Below, one piece after another: positions 37,353 through 45,991 of a DNA stretch of 50,145 bases. Under the pieces are notes generated by a model. The model did no database searches and had not been told where the DNA came from. It saw nothing but the letters and a program-made list of their open reading frames with translations. A program made the position numbers and the translations under genes. Origin of the DNA: Streptomyces albidochromogenes. GTDB taxonomy: Bacteria > Actinomycetota > Actinomycetes > Streptomycetales > Streptomycetaceae. The stretch covers positions 1 to 50,145 of the forward strand of contig NZ_VBVX01000009.1 in assembly GCF_005981925.1 (NCBI RefSeq), read 5' to 3'. Positions within the stretch are counted from its first letter, which is position 1; every line of letters begins with the position of its first letter.

Positions 37353-39203
37353 CTACTTCAGTCCGTTGTTGATCGCGGTCACCAGTTCGCCGTTGGCGGT
37401 GTCACCGCTGAACTCCCAGAAGAAGGCGCCGCCCAGGCCCTGGCCCTTCGCCCAGGTCATCTTCGTACCGATGGTGGCGGGGGTGTCGTAGCTCCACCAG
37501 TCGGTGCCGCAGTGGGCGTAGGCCGTGCCGGCGACGGTGCCGTTCGCCGGGCACTTGCTCTTGAGGACCTTGTAGTCCTCGATGCCCGACTCGTACGTAC
37601 CGGCGGCGGCGCCGGTCGCGGTGCCGCCCGGCTCCTTCTGCGTGACGCCGGTCCAGCCGCGCCCGTAGAAGCCGATGCCGAGCAGCAGCTTCTTCGCCGG
37701 GACGCCCTGCGCCTTGAGCTTGGCGATGGCGTCGGCCGAGTTGAAGCCGGCCTGCGGGATGCCGGCGTACGAGGTCAGCGGGGAGTGCGGGGCCGTCGGG
37801 CCCTTGGCCGCCCAGGCGCCGAAGAAGTCGTACGTCATCACGTTGTACCAGTCGGAGTACGCGGCCGCTCCGGCGTAGTCGGTGGCGTCGATCTTGCCGC
37901 CGGCCGAGGCGTCGGCCGTGATCGCCGCGGTGACCAGGTTGTTCGTACCGAACTTGCCGCGCATGGCCTGCATCATGTTCTTGAACGCGGCCGGGCCGCT
38001 CGTGTCGCACGACAGACCGCAGGCGTTCGGGTACTCCCAGTCGAGGTCGATGCCGTCGAAGACGTCGGCCCAGCGCGGGTCCTCCACCAGCTTGTAACAG
38101 GAGTCGGCGAACGCCGCCGGGTTCTTGACCGCCTCGGTGAAGCCGCCGGACCAGGTCCAGCCGCCGAACGACCACAGCACCTTGATGTGCGGGTACTTCG
38201 CCTTGAGCTTGCGCAGCTGGTTGAAGTTGCCGCGCAGCGGCTGGTCCCAGGTGTCGGCCTTGCCGTCGACGCTCTGATCGGCGGTGTACGCCTTGTCGAT
38301 CGCCGCGAAGCTGTCGCCCATGGTGCACTTGCCACCCTGGACGTTGCCGAACGAGTAGTTGATGTGCGTGATCTTCGCGGCGGAGCCCGAGGTGTCCAGG
38401 TTCTTCACGTGGTAGTTGCGTCCGTAGATGCCCCACTCGGTGAAGTAGCCGAGCTTGACCTGGTCGCCGGGGCCGGGGCCCGGGTCGGTGCCGCCGCCGG
38501 TTGTCTTGACCGCGCGGGCGCCGCTGACCGGGCCCGTCTGGTCGGCGGTGTCACGGGCCTGCACCGAGTACGAGTAGTCGGTGCCCGCGCTCAGACCGGT
38601 GTCGGTGTACGACGTGGTGGTGACCGTCGCGACCTTGGCGCCGTCGCGCAGCACGTCGTAGTTCTTGACGCCCTTGTCGTCGGTGGACGCGGTCCACGAG
38701 AGCTTCACCGACGTGTCGGTGATGGTGCTCGCGGAGGGGGTGCCCGGTGCGGTCGGCGGGGTGTCGCCGGGCACGGAACCGCCGTCGCAGGAGCCGCCGT
38801 TGAGCTTGCAGCCGCTGGGGGAGCCGGTGCCCGTCCCGTTGAAGCCGAAGGAGACGGTGGCGCCGGGCGCCAGGTTGCCGCCCCAGGACTTGTTCTTGGC
38901 GGTCCAGTGGTTGCCGGAGTTGGTGACGTCGGCGTCCCAGGCGGAGGTGACGGCCGTACCGGCGGGGAAGTCCCACTCCACGGTCCAGGTGCTGAGGGTG
39001 GTGGTGCCGGTGTTCTTCACCGTCCACTTGCCCTCGAAGCCGGTGCCCCAGTCGGAGACCTTGGTGTACGAGGCGGTCGCCGACGCGGCGGCCTGCGCGG
39101 GGGAGGCCAGGCCGACCATGGCGGCCAGGGGGACGACCAGCGCGGTCAGACCGGCTGCCGCTCTGGTTCTGAAGCGCGTGCGTAGGGGGGTGTGTGTACT
39201 CAA
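37353..39203 (-). CDS. Secreted family-18 chitinase with CBM2 and FnIII domains
   Basis: This enzyme hydrolyses chitin to oligosaccharides outside the cell. The start is TTG 39203, with GGGAG 5 nt upstream; the frame extends to TTG 39215. A signal peptide ends after ASPAQA near residue 39. A CBM2 carbohydrate-binding domain follows (about 40-138, with KVSDWGTGFEGKWTVKN). A fibronectin type III domain lies at about 150-235, then a Gly/Pro linker, then the GH18 catalytic domain (about 245-616). The catalytic motif DGIDLDWEYP (D-x-D-x-E, acid Glu) is intact, as are SFGGW and MTYDFFG. The layout and its place after the atp operon match S. coelicolor chiC (SCO5376) as I remember it. Its promoter has paired 12-bp repeats typical of chitinase genes. 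Confidence 0.95.
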   Translation of the reverse strand: MSTHTPLRTRFRTRAAAGLTALVVPLAAMVGLASPAQAAASATASYTKVSDWGTGFEGKWTVKNTGTTTLSTWTVEWDFPAGTAVTSAWDADVTNSGNHWTAKNKSWGGNLAPGATVSFGFNGTGTGSPSGCKLNGGSCDGGSVPGDTPPTAPGTPSASTITDTSVKLSWTASTDDKGVKNYDVLRDGAKVATVTTTSYTDTGLSAGTDYSYSVQARDTADQTGPVSGARAVKTTGGGTDPGPGPGDQVKLGYFTEWGIYGRNYHVKNLDTSGSAAKITHINYSFGNVQGGKCTMGDSFAAIDKAYTADQSVDGKADTWDQPLRGNFNQLRKLKAKYPHIKVLWSFGGWTWSGGFTEAVKNPAAFADSCYKLVEDPRWADVFDGIDLDWEYPNACGLSCDTSGPAAFKNMMQAMRGKFGTNNLVTAAITADASAGGKIDATDYAGAAAYSDWYNVMTYDFFGAWAAKGPTAPHSPLTSYAGIPQAGFNSADAIAKLKAQGVPAKKLLLGIGFYGRGWTGVTQKEPGGTATGAAAGTYESGIEDYKVLKSKCPANGTVAGTAYAHCGTDWWSYDTPATIGTKMTWAKGQGLGGAFFWEFSGDTANGELVTAINNGLK

Positions 39204-39303
39204 GGGTGCTCCCAAGAGAGAGGTCCGGCGGTGAACGGGGATGGGACCTGCGCCGCCTGGCGAGCACTTTTTGACATGACACGCTCACCACTGCGGTGCG
39301 GTG

Positions 39304-39332
39304 AGCGTAGGAAGGTCTGGACCAATCGTCAA
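39304..39332 (-). promoter_or_regulatory. Chitinase promoter (-35 TTGACG, -10 TACGCT)
   Basis: On the minus strand TTGACG (39327-39332) and TACGCT (39304-39309) are separated by 17 bp, an excellent vegetative-type promoter. The leader to the TTG start is about 95 nt. An inverted repeat at 39282-39289/39300-39307 overlaps the -10. Confidence 0.85.
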
Positions 39333-39345
39333 GAGGTCTGGACCA
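39313..39345. promoter_or_regulatory. Paired 12-bp chitinase operators (DasR-like/catabolite control)
   Basis: The 12-mer TGGTCCAGACCT (minus strand) occurs twice, at 39313-39324 and 39334-39345, 21 bp apart, so on the same DNA face. One copy lies in the promoter spacer and one just upstream of the -35. Such direct repeats are established control elements of Streptomyces chitinase promoters. The sequence also resembles the DasR operator (TGGTCTAGACCA), linking expression to N-acetylglucosamine. Confidence 0.88.
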
Positions 39346-39385
39346 GAGATGGCCCATCGGGGGCCACCCGGGGGACACCCCTCGG

Positions 39386-40036
39386 TCAGATGCCCAACTC
39401 CTGAGCGAGCACGGCCGCTTGCACCCGGTTGCGCAGCTCCAGCTTCCCCAGCAGGCGGCTCACGTGGGTCTTCACCGTGGCCTCGGCCATGGTCAGCCGC
39501 CGGGCGATCTCGGCGTTCGACATCCCTTCACCGAGACACGACAGCACCTCGCGCTCCCGCCGGGTCAGCGACTCCAGCGCCTCGGACCCCGGCGCGCCGG
39601 CCGGCCGTACGGGAGCGGGCGAGGCGAACTCCGCGATCAGCCGCCGGGTCACGGCGGGCGCGATCAGACCCTCGCCGCGTGCCACCGTGCGTACCGCCTC
39701 GATCAGGTCCTTCGCGTCGGTGTTCTTCAGCAGGAAGCCCGCCGCCCCCGCCCGCAGCGCCCCGAACACGTACTCGTCGAGGTCGAAGGTCGTCAGCATC
39801 AGCACGTCGGCGAGTCGCTCCGCCACCACCTGCCGGGTCGCCGTCACCCCGTCGACGCGCGGCATCTGCACGTCCATCAGGACGAGGTCCGGGCGCAGCT
39901 CGCGCGCCATGGCGACCGCCGCCTCGCCGTCCGCCGCCTCCCCGACGACCTCGATGTCCCCGGCGCTGTTCAGGATGAGCACCAGGCCCGCCCGTACGGC
40001 CGACTGGTCCTCCGCGACCAGCACGCGAATCGTCAT
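39386..40036 (-). CDS. NarL/LuxR-family response regulator
   Basis: This encodes 216 residues from ATG 40036. The receiver domain (1-120) has Asp10, the phospho-acceptor Asp55 (LVLMDVQMPRVDG) and LLKNTDAKDL with the conserved Lys. A LuxR-type helix-turn-helix lies at about 155-213 (LTRREREVLSCLGEGMSNAEIARRL, then TVKTHVSRLLGKL). It overlaps the kinase gene by 3 bp (ATGA), so the two form a pair. The target genes are unknown. The neighbouring promoter belongs to the chitinase, but two-component control of chitinase genes in Streptomyces is known mainly from a different system (ChiS/ChiR), so proximity alone proves little. Confidence 0.93.
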   Translation of the reverse strand: MTIRVLVAEDQSAVRAGLVLILNSAGDIEVVGEAADGEAAVAMARELRPDLVLMDVQMPRVDGVTATRQVVAERLADVLMLTTFDLDEYVFGALRAGAAGFLLKNTDAKDLIEAVRTVARGEGLIAPAVTRRLIAEFASPAPVRPAGAPGSEALESLTRREREVLSCLGEGMSNAEIARRLTMAEATVKTHVSRLLGKLELRNRVQAAVLAQELGI

Positions 40037-41256
40037 GAGTCCGGCTCCGTATCGTCCTTGGCGGGCAGCTGCGCCCGTACCTGCCAGATCTTCGTGCCGT
40101 CCGCCGCCGTGACGGGGCCGGCCTCCAGCGCCCCGTCGAGCAGCGTCACCCGCTCCCGCATCCCCACCAGGCCGGCGCCCGAGCCGGGCGCTCGGGGGCC
40201 GGGCCTCTCGCCGCACGGGCTGGTCACCCCCACCGTCAGGGTGTGGTCGGTGTGCGCGAGCGTCACGGTGACCGGGCCGGGGGAGGCGTGCTTGAGGGCG
40301 TTGGTGAGGGACTCCTGGACGATGCGGTACGCGGCCATCTCGACCGGCGCCGGCAACCGCGTGCCCCGCTCGCGGCGGTCGTCGAGAGCGAACACGAGCC
40401 CGCTGTCGGCGCCCACCGCGCGGACCTGGGCGACGAGCGCGTCGAGCCCGTCCAGGGCGGGGGCGACGGCCGGTTCCTGATCGCCGCTGGTGTCGCGGAG
40501 CAGGCCGATGAGCCGGCGCATCTCGGCCAGGCCCTGGACGCTGTTCTCCCGGATGACGGTGAGCGCGTCCGTGGACGCCTTCGGCTCGGCGATGGACAGC
40601 GCGGCGGTGGAGTGGATGGCGATGGCGGAGAGGTTGTTGGCCACCATGTCGTGCAGCTCGCGCGCCATCCGGGAGCGTTCGGCGGCGATGGCCTGGTTGC
40701 GGTCGATCTCCGCCAGCAGCGCGGTCTGCTCGGCGCGCAGCCGGGCCGCCTCGGCCGCCTCGCGGTGGTTGCGCAGGCTGGCGCCGGTCAGCGCGGGCGC
40801 GAAGGACACCAGCCCCGTGACGACACCGATGAGCAGCGCCTCCGGGCGGCGCAGCCAGGCCAGGGCGGCGATCGTGGCGGCCACCGACACCAGGCCCGTG
40901 ACGACGGGAATCCGGCGGGCCGCGCCGGGCGTGCCGTACACGACGGCGGCGTACGTCAGGTCCGTGTACATGAGGATGGTCGCCAGATTGCCGTCGGTGA
41001 ACTCGTTCGCGATCAGGGCGACCGTGCCGGCGAGCAGGGCCGTGCGGGGGCACGACCTGCGCAGCAGTTCGAGGAAGGACATCACCGCGAGCGGTACGAG
41101 GGTCGCCCACGACGGCAGGAGGTCGCGGACGGCGGAGGTGTGCAGCCCCAGGCTCCACAGCAGGACTCCGCCGAGCAGGCCGATCAACGCGAGCAGGACG
41201 CCGTCGCGATGCGGGCGGGGGAAGGGGGTCACGTCACCATCCAACACGGCGCGCAC
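40033..41256 (-). CDS. Sensor histidine kinase (HisKA_3 family)
   Basis: This encodes 407 residues. Four to five N-terminal membrane helices form an integral sensor (about 20-160) without a large extracellular loop. A dimerisation/phosphoacceptor domain with His202 in RMARELHDMVANNLSAIA follows. The HATPase domain has the N-box YRIVQESLTNALKHA and a degenerate G-box GSGAGLVGMRERV. The start is uncertain. GTG 41256 has no clear ribosome site, and GTG 41232 (leading to MTPFPRPHRDG) is a realistic alternative. It is a cognate partner of the adjacent regulator. Confidence 0.9.
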   Translation of the reverse strand: MRAVLDGDVTPFPRPHRDGVLLALIGLLGGVLLWSLGLHTSAVRDLLPSWATLVPLAVMSFLELLRRSCPRTALLAGTVALIANEFTDGNLATILMYTDLTYAAVVYGTPGAARRIPVVTGLVSVAATIAALAWLRRPEALLIGVVTGLVSFAPALTGASLRNHREAAEAARLRAEQTALLAEIDRNQAIAAERSRMARELHDMVANNLSAIAIHSTAALSIAEPKASTDALTVIRENSVQGLAEMRRLIGLLRDTSGDQEPAVAPALDGLDALVAQVRAVGADSGLVFALDDRRERGTRLPAPVEMAAYRIVQESLTNALKHASPGPVTVTLAHTDHTLTVGVTSPCGERPGPRAPGSGAGLVGMRERVTLLDGALEAGPVTAADGTKIWQVRAQLPAKDDTEPDS

Positions 41257-41388
41257 CTGCTCGTCGTCCCCGAGCGGGGTGAGCCGGGGCTACATCGAAG
41301 GATGCAGTGCCGTTTCGTCACGGGCGACGACGCTTCGGCGGCTCGCGGACGGGAGGGTGGGAAGCGCAACGGGAGGAGAGTGATCACC

Positions 41389-42003
41389 GTGATCGTCACG
41401 CTGATCATCATGTGCGAAGTCGGCTTCTGGGTACTGCTCGCCGGAGGGCTGGCCCTGCGCTACCTGGCGGGGATGCCGCGCGCCGGAGCGGCCGTGCTGC
41501 TCATGGAGCCGCTGCTGGAGGTGCTGCTGCTGGTCGTCACGGCGGTCGACCTCAAGAACGGCGCGGCGCCGGACTGGAAGCACGGGCTCGCCGCCGTCTA
41601 CATCGGCTTCACGATCGCGCTCGGCCACCGCACCATCAGATGGGTCGACGCCAGGTTCGCCCACCGCTTCGCCGGCGGTCCGCCTCCGGTGCGGCCGCCG
41701 GAGCACGGGACGGCCCGGGCGGTGCACGAGTGGAAGACCGCCGGGCTGTGGATGCTGGCGGCGGCCATCGCCACGGGCCTGCTGCAGGCGGCGATCTGGT
41801 ACGTCGGCGGGGACGGGGAGACCGGATCGCTGCGGGCGTGGCAGCAGCGGATGCTCTTCGTGATCGGCGTCAACGCGGTCATCGCCGCGTCGTACACGCT
41901 CTTCCCGAAGCGGGAGACGGCGGGGGAGCGGCAGGGCCCGGGGCAGGCGGTCCCCGGGGAAGCGGAGTCCCGCGGAGCCCGCCGCGAGGGCCCCCGCCCC
42001 TAG
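41389..42003 (+). CDS. Hypothetical membrane protein
   Basis: This encodes 204 residues from GTG 41389. The strong ribosome site GGAGGAG at 41372-41378 suits this codon better than GTG 41380. Four or five hydrophobic helices are seen (about 1-22, 30-50, 55-75, 110-130 and 145-165), with a histidine- and proline-containing loop (HRFAGGPPPVRPPEH) in the middle and a charged, Gly/Arg-rich tail. It is divergent from the kinase gene and overlaps the pduO-type gene tail to tail by 3-4 bp. I recognise no family; no catalytic motif is visible. Confidence 0.75.
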   Translation: MIVTLIIMCEVGFWVLLAGGLALRYLAGMPRAGAAVLLMEPLLEVLLLVVTAVDLKNGAAPDWKHGLAAVYIGFTIALGHRTIRWVDARFAHRFAGGPPPVRPPEHGTARAVHEWKTAGLWMLAAAIATGLLQAAIWYVGGDGETGSLRAWQQRMLFVIGVNAVIAASYTLFPKRETAGERQGPGQAVPGEAESRGARREGPRP

Positions 42004-42572
42004 CGCTCGCCCCCCGGCACCCACAGCACGTCCCCGACCTCCTTGTTGGCCACCCTGGCCAGGATGAACAGGAGGTCGGACAGCCGGTTCAGGTACGTGG
42101 CCGTCAGCGGGTTCATGACCTCGCCGTGGACCTCGAACGCCGCCCACGTCGAGCGCTCCGCCCGGCGCACCACCGTGCACGCCTGGTGCAGCAGCGCGGC
42201 CCCCGGCGTACCCCCCGGAAGGATGAAGCTGCGCAGCTTCTCCAGCTCCTCAAGGAAGCGGTCGCAGTCCGCCTCCAGCTTGTCGATGTACGGCTGCTCG
42301 ACGCGAAGCGGCGGGTACTCGGGGTCCTCGACGACCGGAGTCGACAGATCCGCCCCCACGTCGAAGAGGTCGTTCTGGACCCGGACGAGGACCTTCACCA
42401 CGGCCTCGTCGAGCTGCCCGAGGGCGATCGCCGTCCCGATGACGGCATTGGCCTCATTGGCGTCGGCGTACGCCGCGATCCTCAAATCGGTCTTGGCGGT
42501 GCGGCTCATGTCGCCCAGGGCGGTGGTGCCCTTGTCGCCGGTACGGGTATAGATGCGCGTCAGGTTGACCAT
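42000..42572 (-). CDS. Cob(I)alamin adenosyltransferase, PduO type
   Basis: This enzyme transfers the adenosyl group of ATP to cob(I)alamin, making coenzyme B12 for mutases such as methylmalonyl-CoA mutase. The 190-residue chain starts at ATG 42572. The N-terminal ATP-binding motif is IYTRTGDKGTTALGD (about 7-21). The conserved central motif is RRAERSTWAAF (about 136-146), and NPLTATYLNRLSDLLFILAR (about 154-173) is the family signature. It is a single gene, with the next minus-strand gene starting 13 bp upstream. Confidence 0.96.
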   Translation of the reverse strand: MVNLTRIYTRTGDKGTTALGDMSRTAKTDLRIAAYADANEANAVIGTAIALGQLDEAVVKVLVRVQNDLFDVGADLSTPVVEDPEYPPLRVEQPYIDKLEADCDRFLEELEKLRSFILPGGTPGAALLHQACTVVRRAERSTWAAFEVHGEVMNPLTATYLNRLSDLLFILARVANKEVGDVLWVPGGER

Positions 42573-42585
42573 GCGGCCAGCCTAG

Positions 42586-43341
42586 TTACGCGCCCGCCCT
42601 GCGGAAGACGCGTGTGCCCACCGTCACGGCGACGGCCACCAGCGCGGCGGACGTCAGGACCCCGTACAGCATCGCCGTACCGGTGTAGTCCCCCACGTAT
42701 CCGGCGCGCATCGCGTCCACGACGTACCTGAACGGCATGAAGTGCGACAGCGCGTCCAGCCACCCCGGCGCCAGCGCCATCGGCAGCATTAGACCCGACA
42801 GCAGCATCGACGGCATGCTCAGGCCGTTGACCAGGGGGCCGAAGTCGTGCGGCCGGGAGACCTTGAGCGCGAGCGCGTACGACAGCGAGGCGAGCGCGGT
42901 GGTCAGGACGCCGACGAACGCGAAGCCGATCAGGACGCCGGCGAGCGGGGCCCGCAGCCCGAGCGCCGTGGCGGCCAGTACCACCAGCACCGCCTGGAAC
43001 ACGAACAGCGCCGCGTCCCGCAGTACGCGCCCGAGGAGCAGCGCGAGCCGGCTGACCGGCGCGGCCCGCATCCGCTCCAGTACGCCGGACTGCTGCTCGA
43101 TGATGACCGAGAAGCCGGCGAACAGGGCGCCGAAGAGCCCCAGTTGCAGGAGCAGGCCGGGGACCAGCACCTGCCAGGAGTCGCCCCGCGAACCGAGGGG
43201 CAGACCGGTCAGCAGCGGACCGAAGAAGACCAGGTAGAGCAGCGGCATCAGCGCGCCGAAGAGCATCTGGAACTTCGAGCGCAGGGTCTGGCGGGCGTAC
43301 CGCCCGAAGAGCAGCGCGGTGTCGGACAGGAATGGGCTCAT
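42586..43341 (-). CDS. ABC-2 type transporter permease
   Basis: This encodes 251 residues from ATG 43341 with six membrane helices in the ABC-2/DrrB pattern. The long N-terminal amphipathic helix (LLFGRYARQTLRSKF) precedes the first helix. The family signature near the end reads GLSMPSMLLSGLMLPMALAPGW and HFMPFRYVVDAMRAG. It is 13 bp after the ATPase gene; the pair forms an exporter of the drug/antibiotic type. The substrate is unknown. Confidence 0.93.
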   Translation of the reverse strand: MSPFLSDTALLFGRYARQTLRSKFQMLFGALMPLLYLVFFGPLLTGLPLGSRGDSWQVLVPGLLLQLGLFGALFAGFSVIIEQQSGVLERMRAAPVSRLALLLGRVLRDAALFVFQAVLVVLAATALGLRAPLAGVLIGFAFVGVLTTALASLSYALALKVSRPHDFGPLVNGLSMPSMLLSGLMLPMALAPGWLDALSHFMPFRYVVDAMRAGYVGDYTGTAMLYGVLTSAALVAVAVTVGTRVFRRAGA

Positions 43342-43354
43342 GACGGTCGGCCTC

Positions 43355-44137
43355 CTAGACGGCGACGGGCGTGGTGTCGACGGGCGCGGGGGCGCGCCCG
43401 GTGATGGCGAGGAAGGTGTCCTGGAGGGTGGCGTCGATGGAGCCGCCGTACCGGAGCTTGAGGGCGCTCGGCGTTCCCTCGGCGGCGACCAGCCCCTTGT
43501 CGACGACGACGAGCCGGTCCGAGAGCGCGTCGGCCTCGTCCAGGTAGTGGGTGGTGAGGAAGACCGTGGTGCCGTACGTGTCCCGCAGCCGGCGCACCAG
43601 GTCCCACAGGTCGGCGCGGCTGCCCGGGTCGAGACCGGTGGTCGGCTCGTCGAGGAAGAGCACCTCGGGCCGGTGGGTGAGGCCCATCGCGATGTCGAGC
43701 CGGCGCCGCTGACCGCCGGACAGCGCCGCGCACCTGCGGTCCATCAGGTCGGTGAGCGACAGGTCGCGCGCCAACGCTTCGGCGCGCGCCGCCGCTTCGG
43801 CCCGGGGCAGCCGGTAGAGGCGGCCCTGGGTGACGAGTTCCTCCCGTACGGACACCTGCGGGTCCACGCCCCCGGACTGGGCGACATAACCGATCCGGCG
43901 CCGGACGCCCGCCGGGTCGCGGAGCAGGTCGCATCCCGCGACGGTGGCGGCTCCGCCGGTCGGGGCGAGGAGCGTGGTGAGCATCCGCAGGGTGGTCGTC
44001 TTGCCGGCGCCGTTCGGGCCGAGGAAGCCGAGGATCTCGCCGCGCTCGACGCTGAGGTCGATGCCGCGGACGGCTTCGACTGGGCCCGCTTTGGTCGAGA
44101 AAGTCCGGGTGAGCCCGGCCGTACTGATGATTGCCAT
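43355..44137 (-). CDS. ABC transporter ATP-binding protein (DrrA type)
   Basis: This encodes 260 residues from ATG 44137. All ABC motifs are intact: Walker A GPNGAGKT (40-47), the Q-loop in YVAQSGGVD, signature LSGGQRRRLD, Walker B VLFLDEPTTGLDP, and the switch His in LTTHYLDEA. The drug-export subfamily carries this style of signature. It is transcribed away from a TetR gene, with a 79-bp shared control region; the regulator probably represses the transporter. Confidence 0.95.
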   Translation of the reverse strand: MAIISTAGLTRTFSTKAGPVEAVRGIDLSVERGEILGFLGPNGAGKTTTLRMLTTLLAPTGGAATVAGCDLLRDPAGVRRRIGYVAQSGGVDPQVSVREELVTQGRLYRLPRAEAAARAEALARDLSLTDLMDRRCAALSGGQRRRLDIAMGLTHRPEVLFLDEPTTGLDPGSRADLWDLVRRLRDTYGTTVFLTTHYLDEADALSDRLVVVDKGLVAAEGTPSALKLRYGGSIDATLQDTFLAITGRAPAPVDTTPVAV

Positions 44138-44162
44138 GCCCCAAGAAAAGCAGAGTCGCTGA

Positions 44163-44210
44163 AAGTTTGCAACGACCCCAAGTTTGCGTGAGGCCCAGTG
44201 AAGCTACGAT
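44163..44210. promoter_or_regulatory. Divergent promoter/operator region between ABC exporter and TetR genes
   Basis: The word AAGTTTGC occurs twice (44163-44170 and 44180-44187), 17 bp apart, a likely TetR operator. On the plus strand TTTGCG (44183-44188) and TACGAT (44205-44210) form a promoter whose start would fall at about the TetR ATG (44217), implying a leaderless mRNA. On the minus strand TTGCAA (44167-44172) with TTTTCT 17 bp further could drive the exporter. Confidence 0.55.
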
Positions 44211-44216
44211 GGGCGC

Positions 44217-44858
44217 ATGGCCGAGGGACTCAGAGAGCGCAAGAAGCGGCAGACCAGACAGCACATCTCCGATGTGGCCACCGGTCTCTTCCTGGAACGG
44301 GGCTTCGACGCGGTGACGATCGCCGAGATCGCCGAGGCGGCGGACGTCTCCGTCAACACCGTCTACAACTACTTCCCCGCGAAGGAAGACCTGTTCTTCG
44401 ACCGCAGCAAGGGCATCGTCGACCGGCTCCCGCGCTACGTCAGGGGCCGGGACGAGGGCGAGTCGGCCGCCGCCGCCGTCCTGCGCGAACTGCACCGCGA
44501 GGTCGAGGAGGTCGCCCCGTCCATCGGCCTGATCGACGGTTACGCGCGTTTCATGCGCGTCGTGATGGAGGCGCAGGCCCTGCGCTCCCGGCTGTGGGCC
44601 ATCCAGCAGGAGGTCGTGGAGAGCCTGGAGCGGACCCTGCGGGAGGAGACGGGCGCGGCGGCCGGCGATCCGCTGCCGGCCCTCATGGCGGGTCAGCTCG
44701 CCTGGCTCCAGTCCACCCTGATGGGCTGGATCGGCGGCGAGATGGTCAAGGGCCGCACGGCGGTGGAGGTGTCGCGGGAGGCTCTGGTCCTGCTCGACGG
44801 GATGGAGGAACTGCTGAGCGACAAGGCACTCAACTACGCGGTGCGGTCCGCCGAATGA
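44217..44858 (+). CDS. TetR-family transcriptional regulator
   Basis: This encodes 213 residues from ATG 44217. The N-terminal helix-turn-helix is typical: RQHISDVATGLFLERGFDAVTIAEIAEAADVSVNTVYNYFPAKEDLFFD (about 16-64). The remaining helical ligand-binding part ends ALNYAVRSAE. Divergent placement next to the ABC exporter suggests that it represses the exporter until a drug-like ligand binds, as in many Streptomyces export units. The -10 hexamer ends 7 bp before the ATG. Confidence 0.93.
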   Translation: MAEGLRERKKRQTRQHISDVATGLFLERGFDAVTIAEIAEAADVSVNTVYNYFPAKEDLFFDRSKGIVDRLPRYVRGRDEGESAAAAVLRELHREVEEVAPSIGLIDGYARFMRVVMEAQALRSRLWAIQQEVVESLERTLREETGAAAGDPLPALMAGQLAWLQSTLMGWIGGEMVKGRTAVEVSREALVLLDGMEELLSDKALNYAVRSAE

Positions 44859-44996
44859 GGCGTCCCGGTGTGATGTCCGTCATCTGAGACGTGACGCGCA
44901 TCTCTTCGCGGCCACTCGGCCCCTCACGGACGCTAATCTCCGCCGGAGAGCCTGAAGCAAACAGGCGTTGAGGCCAAAGAAATCAAGGGGTGTGTC

Positions 44997-45845
44997 GTGG
45001 CCAGGAAGCTCGCCGTCATCGGAGCCGGACTCATGGGGTCCGGAATCGCGCAGGTCTCGGCGCAGGCGGGCTGGGACGTCGTGCTGCGCGATGTCACCGA
45101 CGCGGCGCTGACCCGTGGCCGTGACGGCATCAGGGCCTCGTACGACAAGTTCGTGTCCAAGGGCAAGCTGGACGCCGCGGACGCGGAGGCCGCGCTCGGC
45201 CGCATCACCACGACCACCGACCTCGACGCGGTCGCCGACGCCGACATCGTCGTCGAGGCCGTCTTCGAGAAGCTCGAGGTCAAGCACGAGATCTTCCGCG
45301 CGCTGGACAAGATCGTGCGCGAGGACGCCGTCCTCGCGTCCAACACCTCCGCCATCCCGATCACCAAGATCGCGGCCGTGACGGAGCGTCCGGAGCGGGT
45401 CGTCGGCGCGCACTTCTTCTCGCCGGTGCCGATGATGCAGCTCTGCGAGCTCGTACGGGGCTACAAGACCAGCGACGAAACGCTCGCCACCACCCGCGAG
45501 TTCGCCGAGTCCGTCGGCAAGACCTGCATCGTCGTCAACCGCGACGTGGCCGGCTTCGTCACCACCCGCCTCATCTCGGCCCTCGTGGTCGAGGCCGCCA
45601 AGCTGTACGAGTCGGGCGTCGCCTCGGCCGAGGACATCGACATCGCCTGCAAGCTGGGCTTCGGGCACGCCATGGGCCCCCTCGCGACCGCCGACCTCAC
45701 CGGCGTCGACATCCTGCTGCACGCCACCAGCAACATCTACACCGAGTCGCAGGACGAGAAGTTCGCGCCGCCGGAGCTGATGCGCCGGATGGTTGACGCC
45801 GGTGACATCGGGCGCAAGAGCGGGCAGGGCTTCTACAAGCACTGA
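44997..45845 (+). CDS. 3-hydroxyacyl-CoA (3-hydroxybutyryl-CoA) dehydrogenase
   Basis: This NAD(P)-dependent enzyme interconverts 3-hydroxyacyl- and 3-ketoacyl-CoA, in butyrate, PHB or beta-oxidation metabolism. It has 282 residues from GTG 44997 (AAGGGG at 44985-44990), the normal length. The Rossmann motif IGAGLMGSGIAQ is at about 6-17. The catalytic His/Glu pair is in GAHFFSPVPMMQLCELV (about 137-153), and SNTSAI (about 115-120) holds the Ser. The usual Asn of GFIVNR is Thr190 here (GFVTTR). Streptomyces homologues, as I recall, share this. The C-terminal domain ends KSGQGFY. Confidence 0.93.
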   Translation: MARKLAVIGAGLMGSGIAQVSAQAGWDVVLRDVTDAALTRGRDGIRASYDKFVSKGKLDAADAEAALGRITTTTDLDAVADADIVVEAVFEKLEVKHEIFRALDKIVREDAVLASNTSAIPITKIAAVTERPERVVGAHFFSPVPMMQLCELVRGYKTSDETLATTREFAESVGKTCIVVNRDVAGFVTTRLISALVVEAAKLYESGVASAEDIDIACKLGFGHAMGPLATADLTGVDILLHATSNIYTESQDEKFAPPELMRRMVDAGDIGRKSGQGFYKH

Positions 45846-45991
45846 TGCCCTGTCAGCCCCTGGGGTCACTCCCAGGGGTGAATTCGGTATCGGTTCGCTT
45901 ACGGACGGCAACTTCCTTGCCCGTACGGCAGTCAGTTGGGTGCAGGGAAAGAAACACGACACGGAGACCGACGCACTCTCGGGGAGCGCAT

